A stretch of 64,000 bases of DNA from Neobacillus mesonae (GCA_023715865.1 JAMBOW010000001.1:496001-560000), one strand, 5' to 3'; shown: positions 45,055 to 55,495, counted from the first letter of the stretch. Notes: generated by a model not told the origin, from the sequence alone. A program made the numbers and translations.

Positions 45055-46800
45055 GTGCCCAAGAAAGAAAAATTATCGATGTCATGGCTGCTGCAGTATT
45101 TGAAACCAGTTAAAGGCCGATTGCTGCTACTACTCGTAATGCTGCTGACATCAACAGGATTACAGCTTATTAATCCGCAAATTGTTCAGCGGTTTATTGA
45201 TACTGCTGCTGAAGGCGGATTGGTATCAAATCTCATCCAGCTGGCAGGAATCTATTTAGCGGTTGCTGTTGTAAACCAGCTGATTACGGTCGCCGTCAGT
45301 TACTTCGGAAACGATGTGTCATGGAGGGCTACCAACCGGCTGCGCGGAGATCTGCTGAAGCATTGCCTGCGCTTAGATATGAAATTTCATAACCTGAAAA
45401 CACCCGGTGAGATGATCGAGCGAGTAGATGGAGATGTTACAGCGATATCCAACTTCTTTGCAATGTTTATTGTCCAGGTCGTCGGAAGCTTTGTATTGCT
45501 GGCGGGAATTCTAGGGTTCATGTTTACTCTTAATGTACCAATCGCTCTTGTCATGACAGCTTTTACATTACTGGCGGTCTTATTTATGGTCATTATTCGC
45601 AACCTTGGAGTGAACTCTTCGAAGACCGAGAGAGAAGCAAGTGCGATACTGTTTGGTTTAATTGAAGAGCGTATCGCTGGAATAGAAGACGTTCAGGCGA
45701 ATGGTCACGTTCCCTATGTTATGAATCGATTTCATCGTCTGATGCGTGCTGTGTTCCTTAAAGGAAGGAAAGCTTGGATGCTTCGGGTAATTCCCTGGAA
45801 TACGACTGTCATCTTATTTGCCCTTGCAGTTACGGCTGTGCTGCTGCTTGGTGTTCATTATTACTTAACTGGAGCAATCAGTCTTGGAACGTTGTATCTT
45901 ATCTATCAATACACTCAAATGCTCAATGAGCCTATTGAAATATTGGGAGATCAGATTCAGGAATTTCAAAAGGCAAAATCCGGCATGCTTCGGTCACGGG
46001 AGCTCTTATCGCTTCGAAGCGAAATCAAGGATGGACAGGTAGAGAAGCTTCCAGAAGGAGCCTTGGGACTGGAATTCGATCACGTTTATTTTAGATATAA
46101 CGAAGATAAACCGATACTTAACGACATTCATTTCAGCTTAAAACCAGGAGAGGTTCTTGGCATTATCGGACGAACCGGCAGTGGAAAGTCCAGCCTCAGC
46201 AGGACGCTGCTAAGGTTATATAACATTAACAGCGGAGTGATTAAGGTTGGCGGTGTTGATGTAACGAAGCTGACATTACCAGCACTATACAGGCGTGTCG
46301 GTATGGTGACCCAAGATGTACAGTTATTTGATGGTACGCTTCGTGAGAACCTGACCCTCTTTAACAGCGAAATATCGGATGATGAAATATTGGAGAAAAC
46401 AGATCAATTAGGGCTCCGCAGGTGGATTGACGCACAGCCGATGGGCCTAGATACACGGCTTTCCACAGGTGGGACTTCTTTATCTGCAGGAGAGGCTCAG
46501 TTATTTGCATTAACCCGGGTATTTCTCACCAAGCCGAGCTTGGTCATATTGGATGAACCTTCCTCCAGGCTGGATGCAGCAACAGAAGCCATGCTTCAGA
46601 CTGCCGTAGATCAGATGATGAAGGAATGTACAGGAATCATTATTGCCCACCGGCTTGCCACACTTAATCAGGTCGATAAAATTCTGGTGCTTGGCGATGG
46701 GCGTATATTGGAATTTGGAGAACGGAATGAACTGGCAAAAGACCCTGCCTCCCATTATGCAAGACTTCTGGTCACAGGCAGAGAGGAGGATTTGGCATGA
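45055..46800 (+). CDS. heterodimeric ABC exporter subunit 1
   Basis: Half-exporter of 581 residues with six helices in residues 15-300 and a C-terminal ATPase. Walker [10 protein letters not shown] is at about 372, Walker B LVILDEP has the catalytic glutamate, and the H-loop IIAHR is intact. The signature is altered to LSAGEAQL (about 476) instead of LSGGQ. Paired with subunit 2, this gives one complete and one degenerate ATP site, as in BmrCD and TM287/288. The start is GTG after GGGGGTGGG. Its stop overlaps the next start by 4 bases. Confidence 0.9.
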   Translation: MPKKEKLSMSWLLQYLKPVKGRLLLLLVMLLTSTGLQLINPQIVQRFIDTAAEGGLVSNLIQLAGIYLAVAVVNQLITVAVSYFGNDVSWRATNRLRGDLLKHCLRLDMKFHNLKTPGEMIERVDGDVTAISNFFAMFIVQVVGSFVLLAGILGFMFTLNVPIALVMTAFTLLAVLFMVIIRNLGVNSSKTEREASAILFGLIEERIAGIEDVQANGHVPYVMNRFHRLMRAVFLKGRKAWMLRVIPWNTTVILFALAVTAVLLLGVHYYLTGAISLGTLYLIYQYTQMLNEPIEILGDQIQEFQKAKSGMLRSRELLSLRSEIKDGQVEKLPEGALGLEFDHVYFRYNEDKPILNDIHFSLKPGEVLGIIGRTGSGKSSLSRTLLRLYNINSGVIKVGGVDVTKLTLPALYRRVGMVTQDVQLFDGTLRENLTLFNSEISDDEILEKTDQLGLRRWIDAQPMGLDTRLSTGGTSLSAGEAQLFALTRVFLTKPSLVILDEPSSRLDAATEAMLQTAVDQMMKECTGIIIAHRLATLNQVDKILVLGDGRILEFGERNELAKDPASHYARLLVTGREEDLA

Positions 46801-48566
46801 CTGTAGCAGGTTTTATCGGAAGATTGTTTAGATTTAAGCCTTTTTTGTTCATCATTAACGGATTCCTGTGGTGTATCTGTCACTCACTTCCTTTGGGCAT
46901 TGGTCTTGCAATGCAATGGTTCTTTGATCGTGCTACAGCGGATACTGCTGATTATATGTGGCTTGCTGTACCGCTATTGGTAATGGTCGCAATCAGGGTG
47001 ACAAGAGTTGGAACGGTACTCATGGCTTTTTACGAATGGGTAACCTATATCTATCATATACAAGCAATACTGCGAACCAATATGCTTGCAGGAATTATGC
47101 GCTGGCCTGGACGGAATCTTCCTGCATCGCCAGGAGAGGCGATGAGCCGTTTTAGAGATGACGTAGACGAGGTAGTAGAATATGTAGAGTCCTGGGTTGA
47201 TTTCTGGGGAATGCTCGTATTCGCAGTGGTCTCAATCTCCATCATGGCCAGCATAAATTGGAAGATAACCCTGGTTGCTGTATTGCCTCTCGTTATCGTT
47301 ACATTACTTAATAATCTTTCTGGAAACCGTGCCCGCCGTTATGGTCAACAGAACAGAGAGGCTACCGGACGCATAACGAGCTTTATTGCAGAAACTTTTG
47401 GTGCAGTTCAGGCTTTGAAGCTGGGGCAGGCTGAAGAGCATGTGCATACAAGATTTATGAAGCTGAATGAAGAGAGACGTCAGGCAGCGCTCAGGGATAA
47501 CTTGTTCAAGCAATGGATGAGATCGCTCAATCAGCATATCCTCAGTATATGTACGGGACTTATTCTCTTGATGTGCGCAGCTGAAATGAGAAACGGAAGC
47601 TTTACAGTTGGAGATTTTGCTCTCTTTACAAGTTATTTAACAAGCATTGGCTTCAGTATTTCATTATTTGGTTATATGGTATTTCAGCATAAACGACTTA
47701 AGGTATCGTTTGACCGGATGCGTACGCTGTTTCGCCCCGGTGAGGAGGATCGGGTCATTGATCATCGTGAAATTTACTTATATGAAGATCCTCCTGAATT
47801 GCCTGTTGTCAGAAAAGATCCAGAGGATAAATTTAGGAAGCTTGAAATCAATAACCTTTCCTACCAATATCCCAATTCGGATAATGGTATTCAGAATATT
47901 AACCTCCGGCTGAAACGCGGCCAATTTCTCGTTATTACGGGACGAATTGGTTCGGGTAAATCGACTTTAGTCCGTACGATGCTGGGCTTACTGCCCAAAA
48001 AGGACGGAAAAATCTGCTGGAATGGTGAAGAGGTTAACCCGGCAGCATTTCTGACACCTCCCAGAGCAGCCTACACTCCCCAGGTGCCGCGATTGTTCAG
48101 CGATACCTTGAAGGAAAACATCGTTCAGGGCAAGCAGAACAATGCAGAAGCAGCACTGGAACGGGCCATGAGTCTCTCTGTCATGAACAAGGATGTAGGT
48201 GATTTGGAACACGGACTCGATACGCTTGTCGGGCCAAGAGGAGTGATGCTCTCCGGAGGGCAAATCCAGCGGGCGGCAACAGCTCGTATGCTTATGACGG
48301 ATTCAGATCTTTATATTTTCGATGATTTATCCAGCGCTCTTGATGTCGAGACTGAGCGGCAAATATGGGAAGGATTGTTCAAAGAAGATGATGTTACTTG
48401 TATTGCGGTATCTCATCGAAGGGCAGCCCTCCTTAAGGCGGATCATATTATTGTGATGAAAGACGGGCGAATTGAGGCAGAAGGAACCCTTGATGAATTG
48501 CTGGAGAGCAGTGCAGAGATGCAGCTGTTATGGCAGGGTGAGCAAACACCCGTAAAAGTATCTTGA
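46797..48566 (+). CDS. heterodimeric ABC exporter subunit 2
   Basis: Half-exporter of 589 residues. Walker [10 protein letters not shown] lies at about 382, and the canonical signature is LSGGQIQRA. Walker B is LYIFDDLSS, with Asp in place of the catalytic Glu, so this subunit's own ATP site is catalytically weak. Subunit 1 shows the complementary defect (altered signature), so the pair forms one normal composite site. Translationally coupled to subunit 1 (ATGA overlap). Multidrug or lipid export is the family expectation. Confidence 0.9.
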   Translation: MTVAGFIGRLFRFKPFLFIINGFLWCICHSLPLGIGLAMQWFFDRATADTADYMWLAVPLLVMVAIRVTRVGTVLMAFYEWVTYIYHIQAILRTNMLAGIMRWPGRNLPASPGEAMSRFRDDVDEVVEYVESWVDFWGMLVFAVVSISIMASINWKITLVAVLPLVIVTLLNNLSGNRARRYGQQNREATGRITSFIAETFGAVQALKLGQAEEHVHTRFMKLNEERRQAALRDNLFKQWMRSLNQHILSICTGLILLMCAAEMRNGSFTVGDFALFTSYLTSIGFSISLFGYMVFQHKRLKVSFDRMRTLFRPGEEDRVIDHREIYLYEDPPELPVVRKDPEDKFRKLEINNLSYQYPNSDNGIQNINLRLKRGQFLVITGRIGSGKSTLVRTMLGLLPKKDGKICWNGEEVNPAAFLTPPRAAYTPQVPRLFSDTLKENIVQGKQNNAEAALERAMSLSVMNKDVGDLEHGLDTLVGPRGVMLSGGQIQRAATARMLMTDSDLYIFDDLSSALDVETERQIWEGLFKEDDVTCIAVSHRRAALLKADHIIVMKDGRIEAEGTLDELLESSAEMQLLWQGEQTPVKVS

Positions 48567-48570
48567 TTGC

Positions 48571-48605
48571 AAAAAAACCTTTGGGTTCGCCCCAAAGGTT
48601 TTTTG
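48571..48605. terminator. bidirectional intrinsic terminator
   Basis: AAAACCTTTGGG pairs with CCCAAAGGTTTT, with A-runs and T-runs on both sides. It serves the convergent exporter and stalk-domain genes. Confidence 0.92.
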
Positions 48606-48627
48606 TATTTAAGCTTGTTAAAGTATA

Positions 48628-49725
48628 TTATTTTGCAGCTGCAAAAGGATCGGTTCCTTTTGGAAGCAGAGAAGTAAAGTTAAACGTGTAGGTTGGGAAT
48701 CCATCTGCATACGACGCAATCTCATATACTTGGAAGAAAATAGTCAGTCCATTCTCCGTAACGAAGAAATCAGGATCTTCCTTCAGTCCGTTAAAACCGA
48801 AGTCGTATTGGTCCTCAGCCGTTTCTTTTCTCAGCATTTGATCCAGCTTTTGCTTGGCACTATCCGAGGAGTGCAGCAGATCGTCCAAGGAAAGCTGCTT
48901 CCCGTCTTTGAAAGAGAAGGTAAATCCTTCACGATAAGTGATACCATGGGCACCGCCCAAGTATTCATAGTGATCTACCGCAATACTGAGTACACCTTCA
49001 CGGTTAAAGGTAACAAGGAAGGTGCCATGGAACTCGTAAGGACGTTCAACGTCAGCATCACGTTCTTTTGCTGACTTCTTCGCTTCTGCTGCAAATGCTT
49101 CGGCTTTATCCTTGAAGGTTTTATTAATGGCTTCCTGTGCTTCTGCATTTGCAAGTCCGCTTAGTTTAGGATAACGAATTTCTATGGTTGAATTGTTCTC
49201 ACGGCTTGAAATGGTTTCTGAAGTGATGTTGACTTTATTCAATTGCTGTTTTTTAAGCGTTAAGGTCTTTGCGGATGAACTATATGACCCTTGGAAACCC
49301 AAATACTCCTTAAGTACACGGAATGGAACATACAATTTACCATTAATATTTTTTGCTTCGTAGTTCGTGCTGTTATCGCCGATATAGCGATCGTTTATAT
49401 AAGTGGAAATGCCGTAATCAGATACCTCCAGCTTCATCTGCGTTACTCCACTGCCGACGCGGTATGTTTTGGACGCAGCATCATAATTGATCTTTAGACC
49501 AAAATGATCTCTTAACACTGAAATTGGAATCATGGTGTTTCCGTTAACGAGCTTCCCTGCAGCAGACAGGTTTTTATTGTTATATTTTAATAAGACATCT
49601 GAGGCTTTGACAGAAGTGGCAGCTGCAACAACACTTGCAGGTTGTCCTCCAAAAAAGCTTGCGTTCCCCACCAGAAGACCTGCGGACATCACAGCAGCGG
49701 CCAATTTCATACTCTTTTTATTCAT
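48628..49725 (-). CDS. secreted protein: stalk domain plus DUF4163/DUF3298
   Basis: Exported protein of 365 residues. The signal peptide ends near VVAAA. Residues about 40-160 form a copper-amine-oxidase-like stalk domain (TMIPISVLRDHFGLKINYD, KLYVPFRVLKEYLGFQGSY). Residues about 165-360 resemble the DUF4163/DUF3298 pair found in RsiV and PdaC (EYLGGAHGITYREGFTFSFKDGKQLSLDDLL). In RsiV this module binds lysozyme, so wall or glycan binding is possible. GGGAGG lies 9 bases before the ATG at 49725, which is better than the ATG at 49734. Confidence 0.8.
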   Translation of the reverse strand: MNKKSMKLAAAVMSAGLLVGNASFFGGQPASVVAAATSVKASDVLLKYNNKNLSAAGKLVNGNTMIPISVLRDHFGLKINYDAASKTYRVGSGVTQMKLEVSDYGISTYINDRYIGDNSTNYEAKNINGKLYVPFRVLKEYLGFQGSYSSSAKTLTLKKQQLNKVNITSETISSRENNSTIEIRYPKLSGLANAEAQEAINKTFKDKAEAFAAEAKKSAKERDADVERPYEFHGTFLVTFNREGVLSIAVDHYEYLGGAHGITYREGFTFSFKDGKQLSLDDLLHSSDSAKQKLDQMLRKETAEDQYDFGFNGLKEDPDFFVTENGLTIFFQVYEIASYADGFPTYTFNFTSLLPKGTDPFAAAK

Positions 49726-50056
49726 TATTATCATCCTCCCAATCTAAGCTGTAAGCTCACGATATTATGTATTACCCAAAATGCCTTCTACTTAAAGTAA
49801 AAATCATCTTCGGTATGAATTGAAGTTTACATCCTGTTATTTGATTTCCAGCTGTCGGGCTGTCAGGCAATTTTTATTATAGTGAGGACGAGAGGGGAAA
49901 TGTTTACAATGAGGGTTACAGTATTGTCGTCTAAATTGGGGAATCTGCACGGTTCAAATTGGAAAGCGACGATCAAGGAGATTTAAATTTCCTGAAACAT
50001 CGTGTTTATGTATTTACAATTTTGAAAGAACAGGTGACAAACATACATTTTTCTGT

Positions 50057-50098
50057 AAAAAAAAAGCCGCACGAACACGAATCTGTTCATGTGGCTTA
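50057..50098 (-). terminator. intrinsic terminator (minus strand)
   Basis: AGCCgCAcGAACA pairs with TGTTCaTGtGGCT, followed on the minus strand by a run of nine T. It ends the sulfatase gene. The remaining gap up to 49725 shows no gene. Confidence 0.85.
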
Positions 50099-50116
50099 TC
50101 TTTGCCCCATATTCAG

Positions 50117-51652
50117 TTAGGCTCCAGTTATTCTTGGCATAGGCATAGGTTCTTTGCCTAATTCTGCCCATATATATTTCAGCAGTAACTCCGCTTTCAG
50201 CTCCTGGCTGGAAGGATCATCCCATAAATTGTTCAGTTCCTTGGGATCCTCCTGAAGGTCAAACATTTCACCGTATGTTTGGTTGTAGTAGACCGTGATT
50301 TTAAATCTTGTATCGACATAAGTCTTCTGGTGAATAGTCGTAGGTTCATGTCTGAACTCACATATTGCGTGATCACGAACCTGAGCGGATTGTCCGAGCC
50401 ATACGTTTTTCTGATCGACACCTGTCATCGCATGTGGGATAGGCAAATCACAAAACGATAGGAAGGTGGGGGCTAAATCAACCAAAGACTGAATTGCATC
50501 GCTTTGTTTATCTGCTGGAACATGTCCAGGGTATCTTACGATGAACGGCAGCTTAATGAGATCCTCATAATGGAAACCTCCTTTTGCCTGCAAGCCATGC
50601 TGTCCAAAGAAATGTCCATGGTCTGTTGTGAATACGACGATGGTATTGTCCGTTAAACCAAGCTCATCAAGCTTATCCAGTATTTTGCCAATATATTTAT
50701 CCATCAGGCTGATCATGCCATAGTAGACGCCTACGAGTTTTCTTCTGTCATAGTCAGTAAGCCTCGCCCGCGTGCCGTACTCATAGTAATGATGAGAACG
50801 ATATCCATGAATGCCCTGACCTGTTTCCGACAAGTAGGAGAAGTCAGGGTTCTCTTCTTGAGTTTTGCCGAAATGTGGCGGATTATGATCATGTTCGCCG
50901 GGCACTATGGCTGGAATGCTTAATTGGTCGGGATCATACATCGTATCCCACGGCTCGGGGGCTAAATATTCCGGATGCGGATCAAAGAAGCTGGACCATA
51001 AGAAAAAGCTCTCCTCCTTATCTTTATAATCCTCGAGTAGAGCGTTGGTACGTTCAGCGATCCACGTGTTGTAATGATACTTCTCAGGTATCGGCCATTT
51101 GTAAGTCTGAGAACGATCCATCGTTCCGATTTCCGGCAGGAAGTAATCTCTCCAGTTGCTAAGGCCTTTTTCTTCCATCCATAATGCATAGTGTTGACCG
51201 ACATGACCCTCATTGGTATGATTTCGTGCTAGCTCCACATGATCAAAGCCATAAAAAGGACCGTTAAACCCTTTCCAAAAATCAAAATCATGAACGACCG
51301 GATGTGCTTCCAGCGAAGGGTAAGCATCAGTAGAAACTAAGGGCTGAAAATGAGCCTTTCCAATTAATGCGGTTTGAAAACCTGCTTCTTGAAAATCCTC
51401 TCCAATCGTGTGGCGGTCCTCCAGCAATTTGGTTCCGAGAGTCCAGGCACCATGCTGACTTGGATACATGCCGGTTATGATTGAGGCACGGCTGGGTGTG
51501 CAGGTTGGGTTAGGACAATAGGCTCTGTTAAACGTTGTTCCTTCTCGAACTAAGCGATCCAGATTCGGGGTATGTACTTCTTTATTGAAAGCACCTATGG
51601 TATCCCAGTGCTGCTGGTCACTCGTGATTAACAAGATGTTAGGTCTTTTCAT
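50117..51652 (-). CDS. type I (formylglycine) sulfatase
   Basis: Cytoplasmic sulfatase of 511 residues. The C51-T-P-S-R motif is converted to formylglycine by a maturase. Metal and catalytic residues are visible in ITSDQQHWD (D12), LIGKAHFQP and VFTTDHGHFFGQHG. No signal peptide is seen, so the substrate must be imported, for example a sulfated oligosaccharide or sulfate ester of the glycosaminoglycan kind. AAGGAGGT precedes the ATG. It is divergent from an AraC regulator that probably controls it. No maturase gene is visible here. Confidence 0.9.
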   Translation of the reverse strand: MKRPNILLITSDQQHWDTIGAFNKEVHTPNLDRLVREGTTFNRAYCPNPTCTPSRASIITGMYPSQHGAWTLGTKLLEDRHTIGEDFQEAGFQTALIGKAHFQPLVSTDAYPSLEAHPVVHDFDFWKGFNGPFYGFDHVELARNHTNEGHVGQHYALWMEEKGLSNWRDYFLPEIGTMDRSQTYKWPIPEKYHYNTWIAERTNALLEDYKDKEESFFLWSSFFDPHPEYLAPEPWDTMYDPDQLSIPAIVPGEHDHNPPHFGKTQEENPDFSYLSETGQGIHGYRSHHYYEYGTRARLTDYDRRKLVGVYYGMISLMDKYIGKILDKLDELGLTDNTIVVFTTDHGHFFGQHGLQAKGGFHYEDLIKLPFIVRYPGHVPADKQSDAIQSLVDLAPTFLSFCDLPIPHAMTGVDQKNVWLGQSAQVRDHAICEFRHEPTTIHQKTYVDTRFKITVYYNQTYGEMFDLQEDPKELNNLWDDPSSQELKAELLLKYIWAELGKEPMPMPRITGA

Positions 51653-51761
51653 CTGAAAAACCTCCTTCTTCTAGAATTATAAAAAAAGAGCCGCACAGGC
51701 GGAATAACTTAATGTATGATAGATTTAACATTTTGTTTGTTATGATCAGGAGGTAATCCAA

Positions 51762-52631
51762 ATAGAGCCTGCTTATTTACAAGAATTCGATCATGAGTTT
51801 GCCGAGTTTCTCTACTATACTCCTATCGAAATGGACAAGAGAAGCCAAGCTTGGATTGTGAGATCCGGAAGCAATATTGCAAAGCCAAACTATCGGGTAG
51901 GACCGAGAAGAATCGAATGTTACAGTATTCATTTTGTTAGGGAAGGCACACTGGTGTTTGAATACGAAGGAGAGAGTACTCTGCTTAACGCGGGTGATCT
52001 GTTCTGCATGTACCCAGGTAGAACTTATCTATACTACAAAAAACCGGACGAGCAGACCTTACGTCTGTCCTGGCTTGCAATGGATGGTCCTGAAATGGAA
52101 GAGATACTAATAACTGCCGGACTAAGACAGAATAAACCGTACCTCATTAATAGATGGAACTCTAAGTTGCAAGAACAAGTGACTGGTATAATGGACATGC
52201 TCAGGCAGAACGGATCAGGAAGTCAGTCTGTAAGCTTTGGACTCAGAGGGCTGCTTTTTGGTCTGCTTGGACAGTTGATAAAGTCAGGAGAGGAACTTCC
52301 TGTGTATCCGGAAAAGTCATGGGTTAGCAAAAGCACGGACCACATCAGGCTGCATGCCACAGAGGGAATTACAGTGCAGCAAGTCGCACAGTTTGCCGGA
52401 GTAAACCGCACCTATTTTTCAACAGAGTTTAGTAAGGCTGTAGGAATTTCACCAGCGCAGTATATAGCACAAGTGAAGATGGACAAAGCCCAAGCTATGC
52501 TGCGTGAGTCCTCAGCCACGGTTACAGAAATCGCATATAGTATTGGATACACCAGCTTGTATTCTTTTACGCGAGCCTTTAAAACGTATTGCTTGATGTC
52601 TCCTTCCGAATATCGGAATAAGTATAAGTGA
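51762..52631 (+). CDS. AraC family regulator with apparent ATA start
   Basis: Regulator of 289 residues. The cupin half has YSIHFVREGTLVFEYEGE and NAGDLFCMYPGRTYLYYK. The HTH half has ITVQQVAQFAGVNRTYFSTEFSKAVG, ATVTEIAYSIGYTSLYSFTRAFK and the ending MSPSEYRNKYK. The first in-frame ATG (51831) has no ribosome binding site and would trim the family's usual N-terminus. AGGAGG (51748-51753) lies 8 bases before an ATA at 51762, and no ATG, GTG or TTG exists between. It may activate the divergent sulfatase gene. Confidence 0.75.
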   Translation: MEPAYLQEFDHEFAEFLYYTPIEMDKRSQAWIVRSGSNIAKPNYRVGPRRIECYSIHFVREGTLVFEYEGESTLLNAGDLFCMYPGRTYLYYKKPDEQTLRLSWLAMDGPEMEEILITAGLRQNKPYLINRWNSKLQEQVTGIMDMLRQNGSGSQSVSFGLRGLLFGLLGQLIKSGEELPVYPEKSWVSKSTDHIRLHATEGITVQQVAQFAGVNRTYFSTEFSKAVGISPAQYIAQVKMDKAQAMLRESSATVTEIAYSIGYTSLYSFTRAFKTYCLMSPSEYRNKYK

Positions 52632-52666
52632 GAATTTGTAAATAATGAACCAGGAGTGAATTACAT

Positions 52667-53674
52667 ATGCGACCCATTCTTCTAGGCATCTGTGCTGCAT
52701 TCTTTTTTGCTTTTACCTTTGTATTGAACGCTTCGATGGAATTGTCAGGCGGGAGCTGGATTTGGAGCGCATCTTTACGATACATGTTTATGATTCCTTT
52801 TCTTTTCATTATTGTGCTGCTTAGAAAAAATGTAAGACCGCTTTTTGCTGAAATGAAAAAACGGCCGAAAACATGGATCCTTTGGAGCTGTACCGGCTTT
52901 GGACTATTTTATGCTCCATTATGCTTTGCCGCTGCTTACTCTCCAGGCTGGCTTGTAGCCGGAACATGGCAGTTCACAATTATAGCCGGAATGCTTCTGG
53001 CACCATTGTTCACCGAAACGCTTCGAACCTCACAGGGACAGCTTCGGGTAAAAGGTAGAATTCCTATCAAAGGACTGCTCATGTCACTCATTATTTTGTT
53101 AGGAATTGTACTAATGCAGCTTGAGCATGCAAAAAGCTTTTCATTAGAAAACATGCTGCTGGGAGTAATCCCCGTATTCGTCGCATCCTTTGCCTATCCG
53201 CTTGGAAATCGTAAGATGATGGAATTGTGCGAGGGGAGATTGGATGCGTATCAGAGGGTGCTTGGCATGACGCTGGCCAGCCTGCCTTTCTGGATTTTGC
53301 TCTCAATATATGGGGCTGCTTCAGTAGGACTGCCAAGTCTGGACCAAAGTGTTCAGTCACTGTTAGTCGCTCTTTGCTCAGGTGTGATTGCAACGGTCCT
53401 TTTCTTCAAAGCGACAGATTTGGTCAGAGATAATATGCAGCAATTGGCTGCGGTGGAAGCTACACAATCGATGGAGGTGTTATTTGCACTAGCTGGCGAG
53501 GTTCTAATCTTGTCCATTGCCATCCCTTCAACAATCTCCTGGGTTGGCATGATTGTCGTCGTTATCGGAATGGTTCTTCATAGTTACGGGTCGCGAAGAA
53601 CCGAAGATAGTGCACCGAATATTGTAATTAGTCAATCTGGCAGCGGTACAACTGTAAATAAAGATGGAAAATAA
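52667..53674 (+). CDS. EmrE/DMT multidrug-resistance-type transporter
   Basis: Membrane protein of 335 residues with ten predicted helices, beginning MRPILLGICAAFFFAFTFVLN. ASMELSGGSWIWSASLRYMFM and the second-half segment FKATDLVRDNMQQLAAVEATQSMEV identify the multidrug resistance efflux (PF13536-like) branch of DMT proteins. The tail is hydrophilic. It starts 35 bases after the AraC gene and may be co-transcribed with it. Substrate unknown. Confidence 0.82.
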   Translation: MRPILLGICAAFFFAFTFVLNASMELSGGSWIWSASLRYMFMIPFLFIIVLLRKNVRPLFAEMKKRPKTWILWSCTGFGLFYAPLCFAAAYSPGWLVAGTWQFTIIAGMLLAPLFTETLRTSQGQLRVKGRIPIKGLLMSLIILLGIVLMQLEHAKSFSLENMLLGVIPVFVASFAYPLGNRKMMELCEGRLDAYQRVLGMTLASLPFWILLSIYGAASVGLPSLDQSVQSLLVALCSGVIATVLFFKATDLVRDNMQQLAAVEATQSMEVLFALAGEVLILSIAIPSTISWVGMIVVVIGMVLHSYGSRRTEDSAPNIVISQSGSGTTVNKDGK

Positions 53675-53772
53675 TCTTGTTATCAAAGTCTTTTATTACT
53701 TAAATGGGTAAGAATAAAGATATCTTTACTTTTGGAAGTCAAAAATGATGACAAAAACAAGGAGTGATCGTT

Positions 53773-54249
53773 TTGAACCTTCGAATTCGTGATGCTGTTG
53801 AAACGGATAGTCGATTCATAGTTCAGTTAAGAAAGGATTATGATGAAGTTATTGCCGATCGAAGGCCAGATTTATACAAGCTGGCTGAGAACTATACAGA
53901 AGAAGAGGTTCTCCACTACTTAAATGCTGGCGAGTCATCGGTGATTGTTGCGGAGACGACCGATCATGCAATCGTAGGCTATACAATTGTAAATGAGGAA
54001 CAGGTCAAGGAGCACAAGATCTACAAAGAAAGAAAGGTCGTATATATCCGCGACTTCTGTGTCCATGAAGAGGTTCGTGGAAAAGGCGTGGGTCAGTCTT
54101 TAATCGAGTATATTCTGAAGCTGGCTAAAGATAGAAAGGCAGATGCGATAGAAATCGATGTATTAGCAGAGAATGATCAAGCAGAGCAGTTTCTGGAATC
54201 CAACGGATTGAGTACAAAATCCAAAAGATATGAATTAGAATTGAATTAG
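53773..54249 (+). CDS. GNAT N-acetyltransferase
   Basis: 158 residues. Motif A is CVHEEVRGKGVGQSLIEYILK (acetyl-CoA loop), followed by EIDVLAENDQAEQFLESNGL and a closing YELELN strand. Substrate unknown. The start is TTG at 53773, 8 bases after AAGGAG; the GTG at 53764 overlaps the ribosome binding site. It ends at a shared terminator. Confidence 0.85.
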   Translation: MNLRIRDAVETDSRFIVQLRKDYDEVIADRRPDLYKLAENYTEEEVLHYLNAGESSVIVAETTDHAIVGYTIVNEEQVKEHKIYKERKVVYIRDFCVHEEVRGKGVGQSLIEYILKLAKDRKADAIEIDVLAENDQAEQFLESNGLSTKSKRYELELN

Positions 54250-54270
54250 AATGCTGCACTGTCACCTAGT

Positions 54271-54313
54271 AAAAAAGGTAGGACATTTCTCAAAGAATGT
54301 CCTACCTTTTTTT
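54271..54313. terminator. bidirectional intrinsic terminator
   Basis: AAAAAAGGTAGGACATT pairs with AATGTCCTACCTTTTTT, a 17-bp stem. It lies between the convergent GNAT and antiporter genes. Confidence 0.95.
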
Positions 54314-54322
54314 ATATGATCC

Positions 54323-55495
54323 TTATTTCTCTGAAACGGTTTGACTTAAATTATTACTGTATTTATCTGCAAACATGATCTTCAGAAGCGGTGGAGTTAC
54401 GAGAGTCGTTACAATCACCATAATGATTACCGAAGTGTAGTACTCAGGGTCAAGTAAACCTGACGCAAGACCTGTTCCCGCTATAATCAGCGCTACTTCG
54501 CCTCGAGATATCATTCCCGTTCCGATTGAAAAGGCAGAATGCATATTGAATCCCGTCAGTTTGGCACCCAGTGCCCCGCCAAGCAGCTTCGTTAGAACGG
54601 CAACTATACTAATTACAATAATAAATCCAATCTGAGAACCAACACCTTCAAAATTCACATTTAATCCAATGCTGACAAAGAACACGGGAACAAACAAGCT
54701 GTAAGCAATCGGCTCTAGTTTGTGTTCTACTGTATGCTTATAAGGTGTTTGTGAAATGGCGATTCCTGCTGCGAAAGCACCAATAATACCGGCAACGCCC
54801 ATCCATTCAGCAAAGTAGGAAAAGGCCAGGGCGATGATGACACCTCCGGAAATAACCGTTTCCGACACTTTAAGTTTGCTGAGCCACTTCATGACCAGCG
54901 GAACTACCCATATTGCTGCTGCAATGATAACAACAAAGAACAATACTTTTTTGCCAATAAGAGAACCGATACTTACCGTTTCTCCTGTCCCAAGTAAACT
55001 CATCATAACTGCAAGCAGCACCACGACAAGAATGTCGTCAACAACAGCTGCTCCTAGTATCGTTGTACCTTCTCGTGAATTCAATTTGTTCATTTCTTTC
55101 AGGGTTTGGACAGAGATACTCACCGATGTGGCACACAATAGAAGCCCAAGGAAGAGGGCATGGTTTTGCTCAATCCCAAAGGACAGTGCCGCACTATATC
55201 CTCCCGCGAATGGAAGAATGATACCTCCAACCGCAACTGCGAGTGCCGCCTTCCAGTTTTTGCGCAGCTCCTCCAAATCGGTTTCAAGGCCGGCAATGAA
55301 CATCAGTATAAGTACACCGATTTCTGAAAATTCATGAATAAAAGATGTTTGGTGTATCCATCCAAGGACAGCCGGTCCAAGAATTACACCGGCGATCAGT
55401 TCACCAAGAACTGAGGGCTGGCCCAATTTGAGGGACAGGTGACCTGCTAGTTTAGTGAAGATGAGGATGAGTACAAGATGCAAAATAAATTCCAT
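54323..55495 (-). CDS. cation/proton antiporter (CPA2, NapA-like)
   Basis: Na+/H+ (or K+/H+) exchanger of 390 residues with about 12-13 helices. PSVLGELIAGVILGPAVLGW is the typical first repeat, LMFIAGLETDLEEL follows, GAAVVDDILVVVLLAV carries the transport DD pair, and SRGEVALIIAGTGLASG is the late signature. The frame opens at 55519, but AAAGGAG lies 6 bases before the ATG at 55495, which begins MEFILHLVLILIF. There is no RCK/TrkA_N domain. A terminator lies in its 5' leader, suggesting attenuation control. Confidence 0.9.
   Translation of the reverse strand: MEFILHLVLILIFTKLAGHLSLKLGQPSVLGELIAGVILGPAVLGWIHQTSFIHEFSEIGVLILMFIAGLETDLEELRKNWKAALAVAVGGIILPFAGGYSAALSFGIEQNHALFLGLLLCATSVSISVQTLKEMNKLNSREGTTILGAAVVDDILVVVLLAVMMSLLGTGETVSIGSLIGKKVLFFVVIIAAAIWVVPLVMKWLSKLKVSETVISGGVIIALAFSYFAEWMGVAGIIGAFAAGIAISQTPYKHTVEHKLEPIAYSLFVPVFFVSIGLNVNFEGVGSQIGFIIVISIVAVLTKLLGGALGAKLTGFNMHSAFSIGTGMISRGEVALIIAGTGLASGLLDPEYYTSVIIMVIVTTLVTPPLLKIMFADKYSNNLSQTVSEK

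Noticed and set aside
49726-50056. Possible gene or RNA in the 330-base gap before the sulfatase terminator
   Set aside because: Only short frames and AT-rich sequence; nothing beyond the likely promoter region of the stalk-domain gene.
54834-55337. 167-residue plus-strand open frame
   Set aside because: Antisense shadow of the antiporter gene, rich in Ser/Thr/Pro as expected for the complement of a hydrophobic protein.
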